Positions 14,938 to 21,977 of a stretch of 28,102 nucleotides of DNA are shown here, piece after piece. A program made the translations under genes and the position numbers. Origin of the DNA: JBKJVQ01 sp046717125 (lineage in GTDB: Bacteria; Pseudomonadota; Alphaproteobacteria; Rhizobiales; Methyloligellaceae). Below the pieces are notes generated by a model. It had not been told where the DNA came from. It worked only from the letters and a program-made list of their open reading frames with translations, and did no database searches. Positions within the stretch are counted from its first letter, which is position 1, and the number at the start of each line of letters is the position of its first letter. The stretch lies in NCBI GenBank assembly GCA_046717125.1, contig JBKJVQ010000134.1:1-28102 (forward strand), read 5' to 3'.

Positions 14938-15837
14938 CTAATGCCCGAGCGGCGCGCTGCCGGCACCCCAGACATAGATGGCGCTGAACAGGAACAGCCA
15001 GACCACGTCGACGAAATGCCAGTACCAGGCGGCGGCCTCGAAGCCGAAATGCTGCCTCGGCGTGAAGTCCCCACGGATCGCCCGGATCAGGCAGACCGTC
15101 AGGAAGATCGTACCAACGATGACATGGAAACCGTGAAATCCGGTCGCCATGAAGAACGTCGACCCGTAGATGTTGCCCGCGAAGTTGAAGCCCGCATGCA
15201 TATACTCGTAGGCTTGGCAGACCGTGAACAGGATGCCGAGCACGACCGTACAGACGAGACCCCAGATCAGGCCCTTCCTGTCATTATGCAGCAACGCGTG
15301 GTGCGCCCACGTCACCGTCGTGCCCGACAGCAGCAGGATCAACGTGTTGACGAGCGGCAGCCCCCACGGGTTGAACGTGCCCTGGAACATGCCTTCGATC
15401 GGCTTGGGCGGCCACTGCCCGCCAAGGAAGGTCGTGCGTTCGATCTGGCTGACCGAATCCGGATACAGCGCGACATCGAAATAGGCCCAGAACCACGCCA
15501 CGAAGAACATGACCTCCGAGGCGATGAAGAGAATCATGCCGTAGCGCAAATGAAGCGCAACAACCGGGGTGTGGTCGCCTTGGTGCGCCTCCCGGATCAC
15601 ATCGCGCCACCAGAAGAACATCGTGGCGATAACAAGCATGACGCCCGGCGCGATGTACCAGAGCTGCGGCGCGCCGTTCTTGGCGGAGATGAAGTAATAG
15701 ATCGCGCCTACGGCCAGGACGAAAGCGCCGAAGGCCCCCAAAGCCGGCCAGGGGCTGGGGTTCACCAGATGGTAATCGTGATGTTTCGCGTGCCCGTGAT
15801 GGGCCCCGCCATGTGCGTGCGCGTGCGCCTCAGCCAT
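14938..15837 (-). CDS. ctaE: cytochrome c oxidase subunit III
   Basis: This 299-residue inner-membrane protein is subunit III of the aa3-type oxidase. It has seven hydrophobic segments and many family landmarks: HHDYHLVNPSPWPALGAFGAF, WWRDVIREAHQGDHT, LRYGMILFIASEVMFFVAWFWAYFD, WPPKPIEG, NPWGLPLVNTLILLLSGTTVTWAHHAL, TGFHGFHVIVGTIFL and the terminal FEAAAWYWHFVDVVWLFLF. The N-terminus is His-rich (AHAHAHGGAHHGHAKHH), which might bind metal. A GGGAAGGGA ribosome-binding site is present. It lies 23 bases after ctaG and is probably the last gene of the main ctaCDB-G-E transcript. Confidence 0.97.
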   Translation of the reverse strand: MAEAHAHAHGGAHHGHAKHHDYHLVNPSPWPALGAFGAFVLAVGAIYYFISAKNGAPQLWYIAPGVMLVIATMFFWWRDVIREAHQGDHTPVVALHLRYGMILFIASEVMFFVAWFWAYFDVALYPDSVSQIERTTFLGGQWPPKPIEGMFQGTFNPWGLPLVNTLILLLSGTTVTWAHHALLHNDRKGLIWGLVCTVVLGILFTVCQAYEYMHAGFNFAGNIYGSTFFMATGFHGFHVIVGTIFLTVCLIRAIRGDFTPRQHFGFEAAAWYWHFVDVVWLFLFSAIYVWGAGSAPLGH

Positions 15838-15860
15838 TCCCTTGACTCCCTTCCCCTTCC

Positions 15861-16463
15861 CTAAGAGCCCTTGCCCGCATCCGGCTTCACCGCGATTTTG
15901 GTCGAAGCCTGACCCGGATAGAACGTATAGGACAGCGTTATTTCCTGAACCTGTTTGGTGCTCTCGTCGGAGACGATCGCGGGATCGATGTAAAAACTGA
16001 CCGGCATGTCGACCGTCTGCCCGGGCTCAAGGGTTTGCTCCGTGAAGCAGAAGCAGGCGATCTTGCCGAAGAAGGAGCCGGTCGATTCGGGCGTCACGTT
16101 ATAGGTCGCCGTCCCCGTGACGGTGTCGTTGGACGCGTTCGTCGCCCGGTAAAAGGCGAGGGACTGCTCACCGATCTTCACGCGTATCTCACGCTGAACG
16201 GGCTGAAACTTCCACGGCAGCGCCGGCGATACGTTCGCATCGAAGCGCACGAGAATGGTTTTGCCGCCCGCCGCATCTGCGCCCGGGGCGGCCGCCACAC
16301 GCTGGGTCGTGCCGCCGTAGCCTGTGACCTGGCAGAAGATGCGGTAGAGCGGAACCGATGCGAAGGTCAGCGCGACCATGCCGAGCACGAGCCCGGCCAG
16401 CGGCCATGCGACTCGGCCGTTGCCGCCCCGTTCGTTCTCCTCGTTTTCCCGGTTCGGGTTCAT
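15861..16463 (-). CDS. ctaG: cytochrome c oxidase assembly protein CtaG (Cox11)
   Basis: Cox11/CtaG delivers copper to the CuB site of subunit I. The 200-residue product has an N-terminal membrane anchor (about residues 18-40) followed by a periplasmic immunoglobulin-like domain. The diagnostic copper motif is KIACFCFTEQ (CxC), followed by LEPGQTVDMPVSFYIDP and ITLSYTFY. VPLYRIFCQVTGYGGTTQ just after the helix is also typical. Its ATG overlaps the stop of the small upstream gene by one base (TGATG), so translation is likely to be coupled. Confidence 0.96.
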   Translation of the reverse strand: MNPNRENEENERGGNGRVAWPLAGLVLGMVALTFASVPLYRIFCQVTGYGGTTQRVAAAPGADAAGGKTILVRFDANVSPALPWKFQPVQREIRVKIGEQSLAFYRATNASNDTVTGTATYNVTPESTGSFFGKIACFCFTEQTLEPGQTVDMPVSFYIDPAIVSDESTKQVQEITLSYTFYPGQASTKIAVKPDAGKGS

Positions 16464-16627
16464 CAGAACGGCCTGTTCGCTACGTTGCCGCCGAGGCGCA
16501 CGATGGTGACGATGAAGAACAGGGCAGCCAAGGCGATGAGCGCCCAGGCAATGGCCACGGATCGCCCGCGCTGGCGGCGCACGCGTTCGGCTTCGTGACC
16601 TTTCTCGCGCTCTTCGTCATGGCTCAT
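16463..16627 (-). CDS. 54-residue single-helix membrane protein of the oxidase cluster (CoxF-like)
   Basis: This small gene is easily missed. It encodes a highly charged N-terminus (MSHDEEREKGHEAERVRRQR), one membrane helix (about 23-43, VAIAWALIALAALFFIVTIV) and a short tail ending in GGNVANRPF. Similar 50-70 residue proteins, sometimes called CoxF, lie between ctaB and ctaG in many rhizobial oxidase clusters. The start is 11 bases after the ctaB stop and the stop overlaps the ctaG start by one base, which strongly supports expression. Its role is unknown; a small oxidase subunit or an assembly aid are both possible. Confidence 0.85.
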   Translation of the reverse strand: MSHDEEREKGHEAERVRRQRGRSVAIAWALIALAALFFIVTIVRLGGNVANRPF

Positions 16628-16638
16628 GCGCGCTCCAT

Positions 16639-17580
16639 CTAGAGACCGAGCGCAGGGAGCGGCAGCATCAGGCCGAGCCCATGCTCGGCGAGCACCGCGA
16701 GGAAGATGGCGAAGAGCTGGAAGATCGAGAAGGTGAACAGCCGCTTCGCTGCGTGATCGCCGGCGATACCCTCGCGCGTCCGGTTGAGATCGATCGCAAG
16801 CCAGACAAACCAGACGCCGGAAGTAATGGCGACCGTTGCGTAGATCGCGCCGCCGAGACCCGTCATAAGCGGCGTCAGCGTCGCAGCCAGATAGAGTACG
16901 CTGTAAAGAACGATCTGCCTGCGGGTCTCGATGGGACCTGCCGTCACCGGCAGCATCGGCACGCCGACTCGCTCGTAATCGCGTGCGCGGGTCAGCGCCA
17001 GCGCCCAGAAATGCGGCGGCGTCCAGAGAAAGATAATGAGGAACAGGAGGATCGGATCGAGCGCGATGCCGCCGGTTGCGCAGGCCCATCCGACCATGGG
17101 TGGAAACGCGCCGGCCGCGCCGCCAATGACGATGTTCTGCGACGTCCTGCGCTTCAACCCCATCGTATAGACGAAGACGTAGAAGGAGATGGTGATGGCG
17201 AGAAGCGCCGCGGCCGCCCAATTGATCATCATGCCAAGGCAGAGGACAGAGAAGAAGGCGAGCATTGCGCCGAAGCAGAGTGCCTCCTCGGGGGAAATGC
17301 GACCCCGAGGGATGGGGCGCGCGGCCGTACGAGCCATATGCGCGTCGATATCGGAATCGTACCACATGTTCAACGCCCCGGCCGCGCCCGCGCCGACGGC
17401 GATGCAGAGCAGCGACGCGAACGCGAGCACCGGATGAATCTCACCCGGCGCGGCAACGAGACCCGCCCATGCCGATATCAGCACAAGCGACATGACGCGC
17501 GGCTTCATCAGCGCGAGATAGTCGCGAACGTCCCCACCCGCCGGTGAGAGTTCGATCCTCGTTGCGCCGATTTCAGCCAT
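16639..17580 (-). CDS. ctaB: protoheme IX farnesyltransferase (heme O synthase)
   Basis: CtaB transfers a farnesyl group to heme b to make heme O, the precursor of heme A. The 313-residue UbiA-superfamily protein has about nine membrane helices. It shows both prenyltransferase motifs: NMWYDSDIDAHMARTAARPI (first Asp-rich site) and LTRARDYERVGVPMLPV (second site). LMKPRVMSLVLISAWAGL at the start and IFLWTPPHFWALAL are typical heme O synthase segments. It follows ctaD by 30 bases, with a CAGGG ribosome-binding site. Confidence 0.97.
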   Translation of the reverse strand: MAEIGATRIELSPAGGDVRDYLALMKPRVMSLVLISAWAGLVAAPGEIHPVLAFASLLCIAVGAGAAGALNMWYDSDIDAHMARTAARPIPRGRISPEEALCFGAMLAFFSVLCLGMMINWAAAALLAITISFYVFVYTMGLKRRTSQNIVIGGAAGAFPPMVGWACATGGIALDPILLFLIIFLWTPPHFWALALTRARDYERVGVPMLPVTAGPIETRRQIVLYSVLYLAATLTPLMTGLGGAIYATVAITSGVWFVWLAIDLNRTREGIAGDHAAKRLFTFSIFQLFAIFLAVLAEHGLGLMLPLPALGL

Positions 17581-17610
17581 GCATCATGCCCTGATTGCGA
17601 ATGTCCGTGC

Positions 17611-19218
17611 TTACTTGATGCGCGGCAACGTCTCGAACGAATGGAACGGCGGCGGCGACGTGAGAGTCCATTCGAGCGTGGTCGCGCCCTCGCCCCACGG
17701 ATTGTTCGCGGCAGCGCGCTGACGGATGAAAGCCTCGACGATGACGAACACAAACACGATCACGCCGGCAAAGGCGATGTAGGAGCCGATCGACGAGACG
17801 AAGTTCCAGCCCGCAAACGCATCCGGATAGTCGCCATACCGGCGCGGCATGCCGGCCAGGCCGAGAAAATGCTGCGGGAAGAATGCGAGGTTCGCGCCGA
17901 TGAACATCAGCCAGAAATGGGTCATTCCGAGCATCTCATTGTAGGTGTAGCCGCTCATCTTCGGGAACCAGTAGTAGAAGCCCGCGAAGATCGAGAACAC
18001 CGCGCCGAGCGACAGCACGTAATGGAAATGCGCCACCACGTAATAGGTGTCGTGGAGCGAGCGGTCGACGCCCGCATTGGCGAGCACGACGCCCGTCACG
18101 CCGCCCAGCGTGAACAGGAAGATGAAGCCGAGCGCCCAGACCATCGGTGTCTTGAACGAGAGCGAACCGCCCCACATCGTCGCGATCCAGGAGAAGATCT
18201 TCACGCCGGTGGGCACCGCGATCACCATGGTCGCGAACACGAAGTAGGCCTGCGTGTTCACCGAAATGCCCGCGGCGTACATGTGATGCGCCCACACGAT
18301 GAAGCCGATCACGCCGATCGCGACCATGGCGTAAGCCATGCCGAGATAGCCAAACACGGGCTTCTTCGCGAAGGTCGAGATGACGTGGCTGATCATGCCA
18401 AAGCCCGGCAGGATCAGGATGTAGACCTCCGGATGCCCGAAGAACCAGAACAGGTGCTGGTAGAGCACCGGGTCGCCGCCGCGCGCAGGCGAGAAGAACG
18501 TGGTGCCGAACTTGCGGTCGGTCAACAGCATGGTGTTCGCGCCGGCCAGAACCGGGAGCGACAGCAGCAGCAGGAACGCGGTGACGAGGATCGACCACAC
18601 GAACAGCGGCATCTTGTGCAGCGTCATGCCCGGCGCGCGCATGTTGAAGATCGTCGTGATGAAGTTGATCGCGCCGAGGATCGACGACGCGCCCGCAAGA
18701 TGCAGCGACAGGATCGCCAGATCCATGGCGGGCCCGGGCGTGCCGGTCGTGGTCAGCGGCGCGTAGAGCGTCCAGACCGCGCCGACGCCGTTTGCGCCCG
18801 CGGGACCTTCGAAGAACAGCGACATCAGCAGAAGGCTGAACGAGGCGGGCAGCAGCCAGAACGAGATGTTGTTCATGCGCGGGAACGCCATGTCCGGCGC
18901 GCCGATCATGAGCGGAACGATCCAGTTGCCGAAACCGCCAATCATGGCCGGCATGACCATGAAGAACACCATGATCAGGCCATGGGCGGTCACGAAGGCA
19001 TTGAACACATCGGCGGACCCGAAAAACTGCATGCCCGGATCCATCAACTCCATGCGCATGCCGATCGACAGCGCGCCGCCGATCAGACCCGCGACGATCG
19101 CGAAGATCAGGTACATCGTGCCGATGTCTTTGTGGTTCGTCGAATAGAGCCACCGCCGCCAGCCGGTTGGATGATCGTCATGGGAATGCGTATCAGCGGT
19201 CTGCGCGCCATAGGCCAT
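17611..19218 (-). CDS. ctaD: cytochrome c oxidase subunit I
   Basis: Subunit I holds heme a and the heme a3-CuB centre where oxygen is reduced. The 535-residue product has 12 membrane helices. Landmarks are STNHKDIGTMYLIFA, MVMPAMIGGFGNWIVPLMIG, AHGLIMVFFM, FWFFGHPEVYILILPGFGM (CuB His and the cross-linked Tyr), VWAHHMYAAGI, GVTGVVLANAGVDRSLHDTYYVVAHFHYVLS (low-spin and high-spin heme His) and MPRRYGDYPD. The Glu of HPEV shows it to be an A-type oxidase with the usual D-channel end. GAGGA precedes the ATG. It is the second gene of the cluster, after ctaC. Confidence 0.98.
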   Translation of the reverse strand: MAYGAQTADTHSHDDHPTGWRRWLYSTNHKDIGTMYLIFAIVAGLIGGALSIGMRMELMDPGMQFFGSADVFNAFVTAHGLIMVFFMVMPAMIGGFGNWIVPLMIGAPDMAFPRMNNISFWLLPASFSLLLMSLFFEGPAGANGVGAVWTLYAPLTTTGTPGPAMDLAILSLHLAGASSILGAINFITTIFNMRAPGMTLHKMPLFVWSILVTAFLLLLSLPVLAGANTMLLTDRKFGTTFFSPARGGDPVLYQHLFWFFGHPEVYILILPGFGMISHVISTFAKKPVFGYLGMAYAMVAIGVIGFIVWAHHMYAAGISVNTQAYFVFATMVIAVPTGVKIFSWIATMWGGSLSFKTPMVWALGFIFLFTLGGVTGVVLANAGVDRSLHDTYYVVAHFHYVLSLGAVFSIFAGFYYWFPKMSGYTYNEMLGMTHFWLMFIGANLAFFPQHFLGLAGMPRRYGDYPDAFAGWNFVSSIGSYIAFAGVIVFVFVIVEAFIRQRAAANNPWGEGATTLEWTLTSPPPFHSFETLPRIK

Positions 19219-19267
19219 GGCTTAATTCCTCAATTTTTCTTTTTGCTTCGGCGTCTTGCGCTTGTCG

Positions 19268-20416
19268 CTACTGCCTTGCGACGGATGTTTCCGGCTCACC
19301 CGAACGGGCGAATTCCGCCTTTGCCTTGACGAGCCAGGCGTCGAAATCTTCCTGGCTCACGACCCGGACGGTAATCGGCATATAGGCGTGCCTCTGTCCG
19401 CACAGCTCCGAACACATGCCGTGGAATGTGCCCGTCCGCTCGGCGCGAAACCAGGTCTTGATGACGCGGCCGGGGACGGCGTCGAGCTTCACGCCGAACG
19501 CAGGCACCGCCCAGTCGTGGATCACGTCCGACGCGGTCACGAGCACGTGGATGTTCTTCCCGACCGGCACGACGACATCGTTATCTGTCGTCAGAAGGCG
19601 CGGCTGCCCGGGCTTGAGGTCGGCTTCCTCGACCATAAGCGAATCGAACGTCATGTTTTCGTGGTCGGGATATTCGTAGTTCCAGTACCACTGATGCCCC
19701 GTCGCCTTGATCGTCATGTCGGCCGGCGGGAAGTTGTACTGCGCGAACAGGAGCCGGAAGGATGGGATGGCAATGATGACGAGGATCAGGACCGGGATCA
19801 CCGTCCAGGCGATTTCAAGGCCCGTATGGTGCGTCGTCCGAGACGGCATCGGATGGCGCTTCTCGTTATAGCGCACCATCACGTAAATCATCAGTCCAAG
19901 GACAAACAGCGCAATGACGATGATGATGGCCGTCACGAAAGTATGGAACTTGGTGATTTGGTCCATGATCGGTGTGGCGGCCGGCGCCAAGTCGAACTGC
20001 CACGGTGTAGGCTGGCCGCCGGGCGTGTCCGCAGAGGACGGCGCCGATTCGAGTGCCGCGGCCGCGGGCTCGGCAGGCGCTGCCGGTGCGGCTTCGGCTG
20101 CGGGCTCCGCAGGAGCCGGTGCGGCTTCGGCCGGTTGATCGGCGGGAGCCGGCGCGACGTCTTGCGCGGGAGCTGGTTCCGCGGCTGGTTGTTCGGCCGG
20201 CGCGGCGTCTTGTGCGGGAGCGGGTTGTTCTGACGGAGCGGCTTCCCCTGCGGGAGGTTCGGCGGGCGCTGGAGCCGGAGCGGGTTGTTGTTCGGCCGGA
20301 GGCGCTGGCGGCGCGGCTTCCTGCGCCATGACAGGTTCGGCAAAGACCAGGAGGGCGGCGCAAATACCGATCAAGCCCCCCGCCGTCAGACCAGCTGCCC
20401 GAAGCCGAAACACCAT
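19268..20416 (-). CDS. ctaC: cytochrome c oxidase subunit II with long Ala/Pro-rich insert
   Basis: Subunit II takes electrons from cytochrome c at its CuA site. The 382-residue product has a signal peptide (about 1-31). Then comes an unusual run of about 100 residues (32-130) composed almost wholly of Ala, Pro, Glu and Gln with imperfect PAEQPA and PAPAQD units. Two membrane helices follow (about 160-182 and 200-222), and then the cupredoxin domain with GHQWYWNYEYPD, SDVIHDWAVPAFGVKLDAVPG and CSELCGQRHAYMP, which hold the CuA ligands. The normal family has no such linker, so this protein is longer than usual. The ATG at 20416 is preceded by GGGGAG; a TTG five codons upstream is less likely. 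It leads the oxidase cluster. Confidence 0.95.
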   Translation of the reverse strand: MVFRLRAAGLTAGGLIGICAALLVFAEPVMAQEAAPPAPPAEQQPAPAPAPAEPPAGEAAPSEQPAPAQDAAPAEQPAAEPAPAQDVAPAPADQPAEAAPAPAEPAAEAAPAAPAEPAAAALESAPSSADTPGGQPTPWQFDLAPAATPIMDQITKFHTFVTAIIIVIALFVLGLMIYVMVRYNEKRHPMPSRTTHHTGLEIAWTVIPVLILVIIAIPSFRLLFAQYNFPPADMTIKATGHQWYWNYEYPDHENMTFDSLMVEEADLKPGQPRLLTTDNDVVVPVGKNIHVLVTASDVIHDWAVPAFGVKLDAVPGRVIKTWFRAERTGTFHGMCSELCGQRHAYMPITVRVVSQEDFDAWLVKAKAEFARSGEPETSVARQ

Positions 20417-20489
20417 GCTCTCGCTCCCCAACGTCGCCGCGCGACCGCAAGGCGGCGCCCGGAAGTCATATGAAACGGCCTGGGGACGC

Positions 20490-20577
20490 GGGAGACGACG
20501 CCCGCAAAGCCCTGAACCGCATGCGCGGGGATAGCGCGTGCGAAGCGATTAGGGTCGCTTCGAGGCGGGCGTCTCCC
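20490..20577 (-). promoter_or_regulatory. multi-hairpin element in the ctaC leader
   Basis: An outer stem is formed by GGGAGACG-acg-CCCGC (20490-20505) with GCGGGCGTCTCCC (20565-20577), 13 pairs with one 3-base bulge. It encloses two adjacent hairpins. CGCATGCGC (20518-20526) pairs with GCGCGTGCG (20534-20542), nine pairs including one G-T. CGAAGCGA (20541-20548) pairs with TCGCTTCG (20555-20562), eight perfect pairs that share two bases with the first. It lies 74 bases before the ctaC start and could fold in its mRNA. I know no riboswitch or family with this shape. Confidence 0.5.
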
Positions 20578-20821
20578 CTCCAGCCGCACGGATTGATGTC
20601 CGCGTCACATTATCGCCGAACATCGGCTAGGGTTTGGACCGCAGCCACCACGAGCCGTCCGGACCCTGGAATGTTTCAAATCACAAAGCCTTGGGCTTGG
20701 CAACCGCGTTGCGCTGCGGCTTGTATGCGGCATAAGCCCACGCGATCGCAGGACGATCAGTGACCAAATCGAGGACGAATTTTAGCCCCAATGCTGAGCG
20801 ATGGCGCACTACCGTCGAGAT

Positions 20822-20853
20822 GTGGTCCGAGCCCGGATGCGCGCTCGGACCAC
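20822..20853. promoter_or_regulatory. perfect 11-base inverted repeat upstream of ialB
   Basis: GTGGTCCGAGC (20822-20832) and GCTCGGACCAC (20843-20853) are exact reverse complements around a 10-base spacer. The repeat ends 19 bases before the ialB ATG and just upstream of its AAGGG. It could be an operator for a dimeric regulator or a leader hairpin in the ialB mRNA; no T-run follows, so a terminator is unlikely. Confidence 0.5.
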
Positions 20854-20872
20854 TCATAAGGGTTGCCGCGAA

Positions 20873-21463
20873 ATGCGCCTTGCATTGATTCGTACCATTA
20901 GTGGTTTCGCGGCCATTGTCGCCGTGCTGACAGCCGCGCCTCTCGCGCACGCACAGCAACAACCCCAGCCGCAAGCTCCCGTGCAGGCGCTGCCACAAGC
21001 CCCCGCGCAGGCGCCGGCCGCCGATCCGCCCCAGAACGGGCAGGTGCGCGGCAATCACGGTTCATGGCAGGTGAATTGCGCGACGCCGCCGGGATCGGCC
21101 GAGGAAAAATGCGCGCTGGTCCAGAGCGTGACCGCAGAGGACCGGCCCAATGTCGGGCTGACCGTCACCTTGTTCGAGACGAGCGGCGACAAGAAGAAGC
21201 TGCTCCGCGTCGTCGCGCCGCTCGGCGTGCTCCTGCCGACGGGGCTTGGCCTGAAGATCGACGGTCAGGACGTGGGCAACGCGCCGTTCCTGAAATGCGG
21301 CCGCAACGGCTGCATCGCCGAGGTCGTGCTGCAGGACGATCTGATCGAGAAGTTCAAGGCCGGCCAGCAGGCCATCTTCATCATCTTCGAAACGCCCGAG
21401 GCCGGCATCGGCATCCCGATCGTGCTCGCGGGCTTCGGCGAGGGCCTCGCGAGTTTGAAGTAG
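20873..21463 (+). CDS. IalB-family secreted protein
   Basis: The 196-residue product belongs to the invasion-associated locus B (IalB) family, named from Bartonella but common in free-living alphaproteobacteria, where the role is unclear. A signal peptide (about 1-27, ending in AHAQ) is followed by a Gln/Pro/Ala-rich spacer (28-53). The IalB domain then shows HGSWQVNCATPPGSAEEKCAL, LPTGLGLKIDGQD and FLKCGRNGCIAEVVL, with four cysteines in two pairs that likely form disulfides in the periplasm. The ATG at 20873 gives the signal peptide and has AAGGG upstream; a start 24 codons earlier would add a basic, unrelated stretch and run across the inverted repeat. Confidence 0.88.
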   Translation: MRLALIRTISGFAAIVAVLTAAPLAHAQQQPQPQAPVQALPQAPAQAPAADPPQNGQVRGNHGSWQVNCATPPGSAEEKCALVQSVTAEDRPNVGLTVTLFETSGDKKKLLRVVAPLGVLLPTGLGLKIDGQDVGNAPFLKCGRNGCIAEVVLQDDLIEKFKAGQQAIFIIFETPEAGIGIPIVLAGFGEGLASLK

Positions 21464-21503
21464 GCCTGCGTTCGCAAACATTCTCGGGTAACCCCCCTCA
21501 CCC

Positions 21504-21565
21504 GAATTGCTGCGCAATTCGACCCCGGATCAAGTCCGGGCAGGCTCTCTCCCCGCAGGGGCGAG
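21504..21565. repeat. mosaic of three short hairpin repeats
   Basis: Three small palindromes are packed end to end. GAATTGC-TGC-GCAATTC lies at 21504-21520, CCCGGA-TCAAG-TCCGGG at 21524-21540 and CTCTCCCCGCAGGGGCGAG at 21547-21565. Blocks of this kind (GCGCAATTCG, CCGGATCAAGTCCGG, CTCTCCCCGC) are a familiar intergenic mosaic in alphaproteobacteria. It abuts the truncated 5' end of the caspase remnant. Confidence 0.65.
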
Positions 21566-21575
21566 GTGTTCTGGC

Positions 21576-21804
21576 GTGCTCGTCGCTTACGCCGCCGAGG
21601 ACGGCCAGGTGGCGTTGGACGGCGACGGCGTGAACAGCCCGTTCGCCTCGGCGCTAGTGCAGCATCGCAGAGCCAGGCCTCGAAGTCGGCCTTCTGTTCC
21701 GCCGCGTGGCGACCACGGTGCGGAAGCAAACCGGTGATCGGCAGGTGCCCTTCACCTACGGCTCGCTCACCGACGCGGAGTTCTATTTCAACGCGGCGAA
21801 GTAG
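21576..21804 (+). pseudogene. remnant of a caspase-family (C14) gene
   Basis: Two frames together give the end of a caspase-family domain. Frame one (from 21576) reads VLVAYAAEDGQVALDGDG and VNSPFASALVQH, which aligns with AFATEPGKIALDGDGRNSPF in the intact gene downstream. The other frame (from about 21664 to the TAG at 21802-21804) reads GLEVGLLFRRVATTVRKQTG, then DRQVPFTYGSLTDAEFYFNA, which is the usual end of this family. Loss of two bases near 21661-21666 explains the shift exactly, since restoring them gives ALVQHIAEPGLEVGLL. The His and Cys catalytic parts are gone. The break at the 5' end is next to the hairpin repeats. It is not a fragment of the intact neighbour, whose end differs. 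Confidence 0.8.
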
Positions 21805-21977
21805 GCGGAGGGCAGAGGCATGACGAGGCCCCTACCCGCACTGGTGCTTGGGCTCTGCTCTAACGAACGCGCCGCTGGTTCCGACCCGCGATGCAATCGG
21901 AACCGGCAAATATCGCATAGTGACCGAACGGCTCCTTTGCTATTGTGACGACGAATAAGGCCTCTCGGGCACGCGCC

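Larger units (their letters stand above)
20417..20872. other. 456-base divergent intergenic region between ctaC and ialB
   Basis: No convincing reading frame fills this stretch. It must hold promoters for the oxidase cluster (minus strand) and for ialB (plus strand), but I could not pick a convincing pair of -35 and -10 boxes on either strand. It contains a multi-hairpin block at 20490-20577, a weak inverted repeat (AGGGTTTGGAC at 20629-20639 with GTCCGGACCCT at 20657-20667, 9 of 11 matching) and a perfect inverted repeat at 20822-20853. Confidence 0.7.

Noticed and set aside
17641..19329. 562-codon open frame on the plus strand
   Set aside because: It is antisense to ctaD, which is certain. 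Its product is a His/Arg/Asp-rich string with no domain, as expected from the third-position GC bias of the opposite gene.
20490..20577. A tRNA gene, because of the stem and two arms and a GGTTCA on the minus strand
   Set aside because: There is no anticodon arm of the right size, the closing stem is 13 pairs with a bulge, and D- and T-arm invariant bases are not in place.
20432..20700. GATAAT on the minus strand as the -10 box of ctaC
   Set aside because: No -35-like sequence occurs at the right distance, so a promoter cannot be placed.
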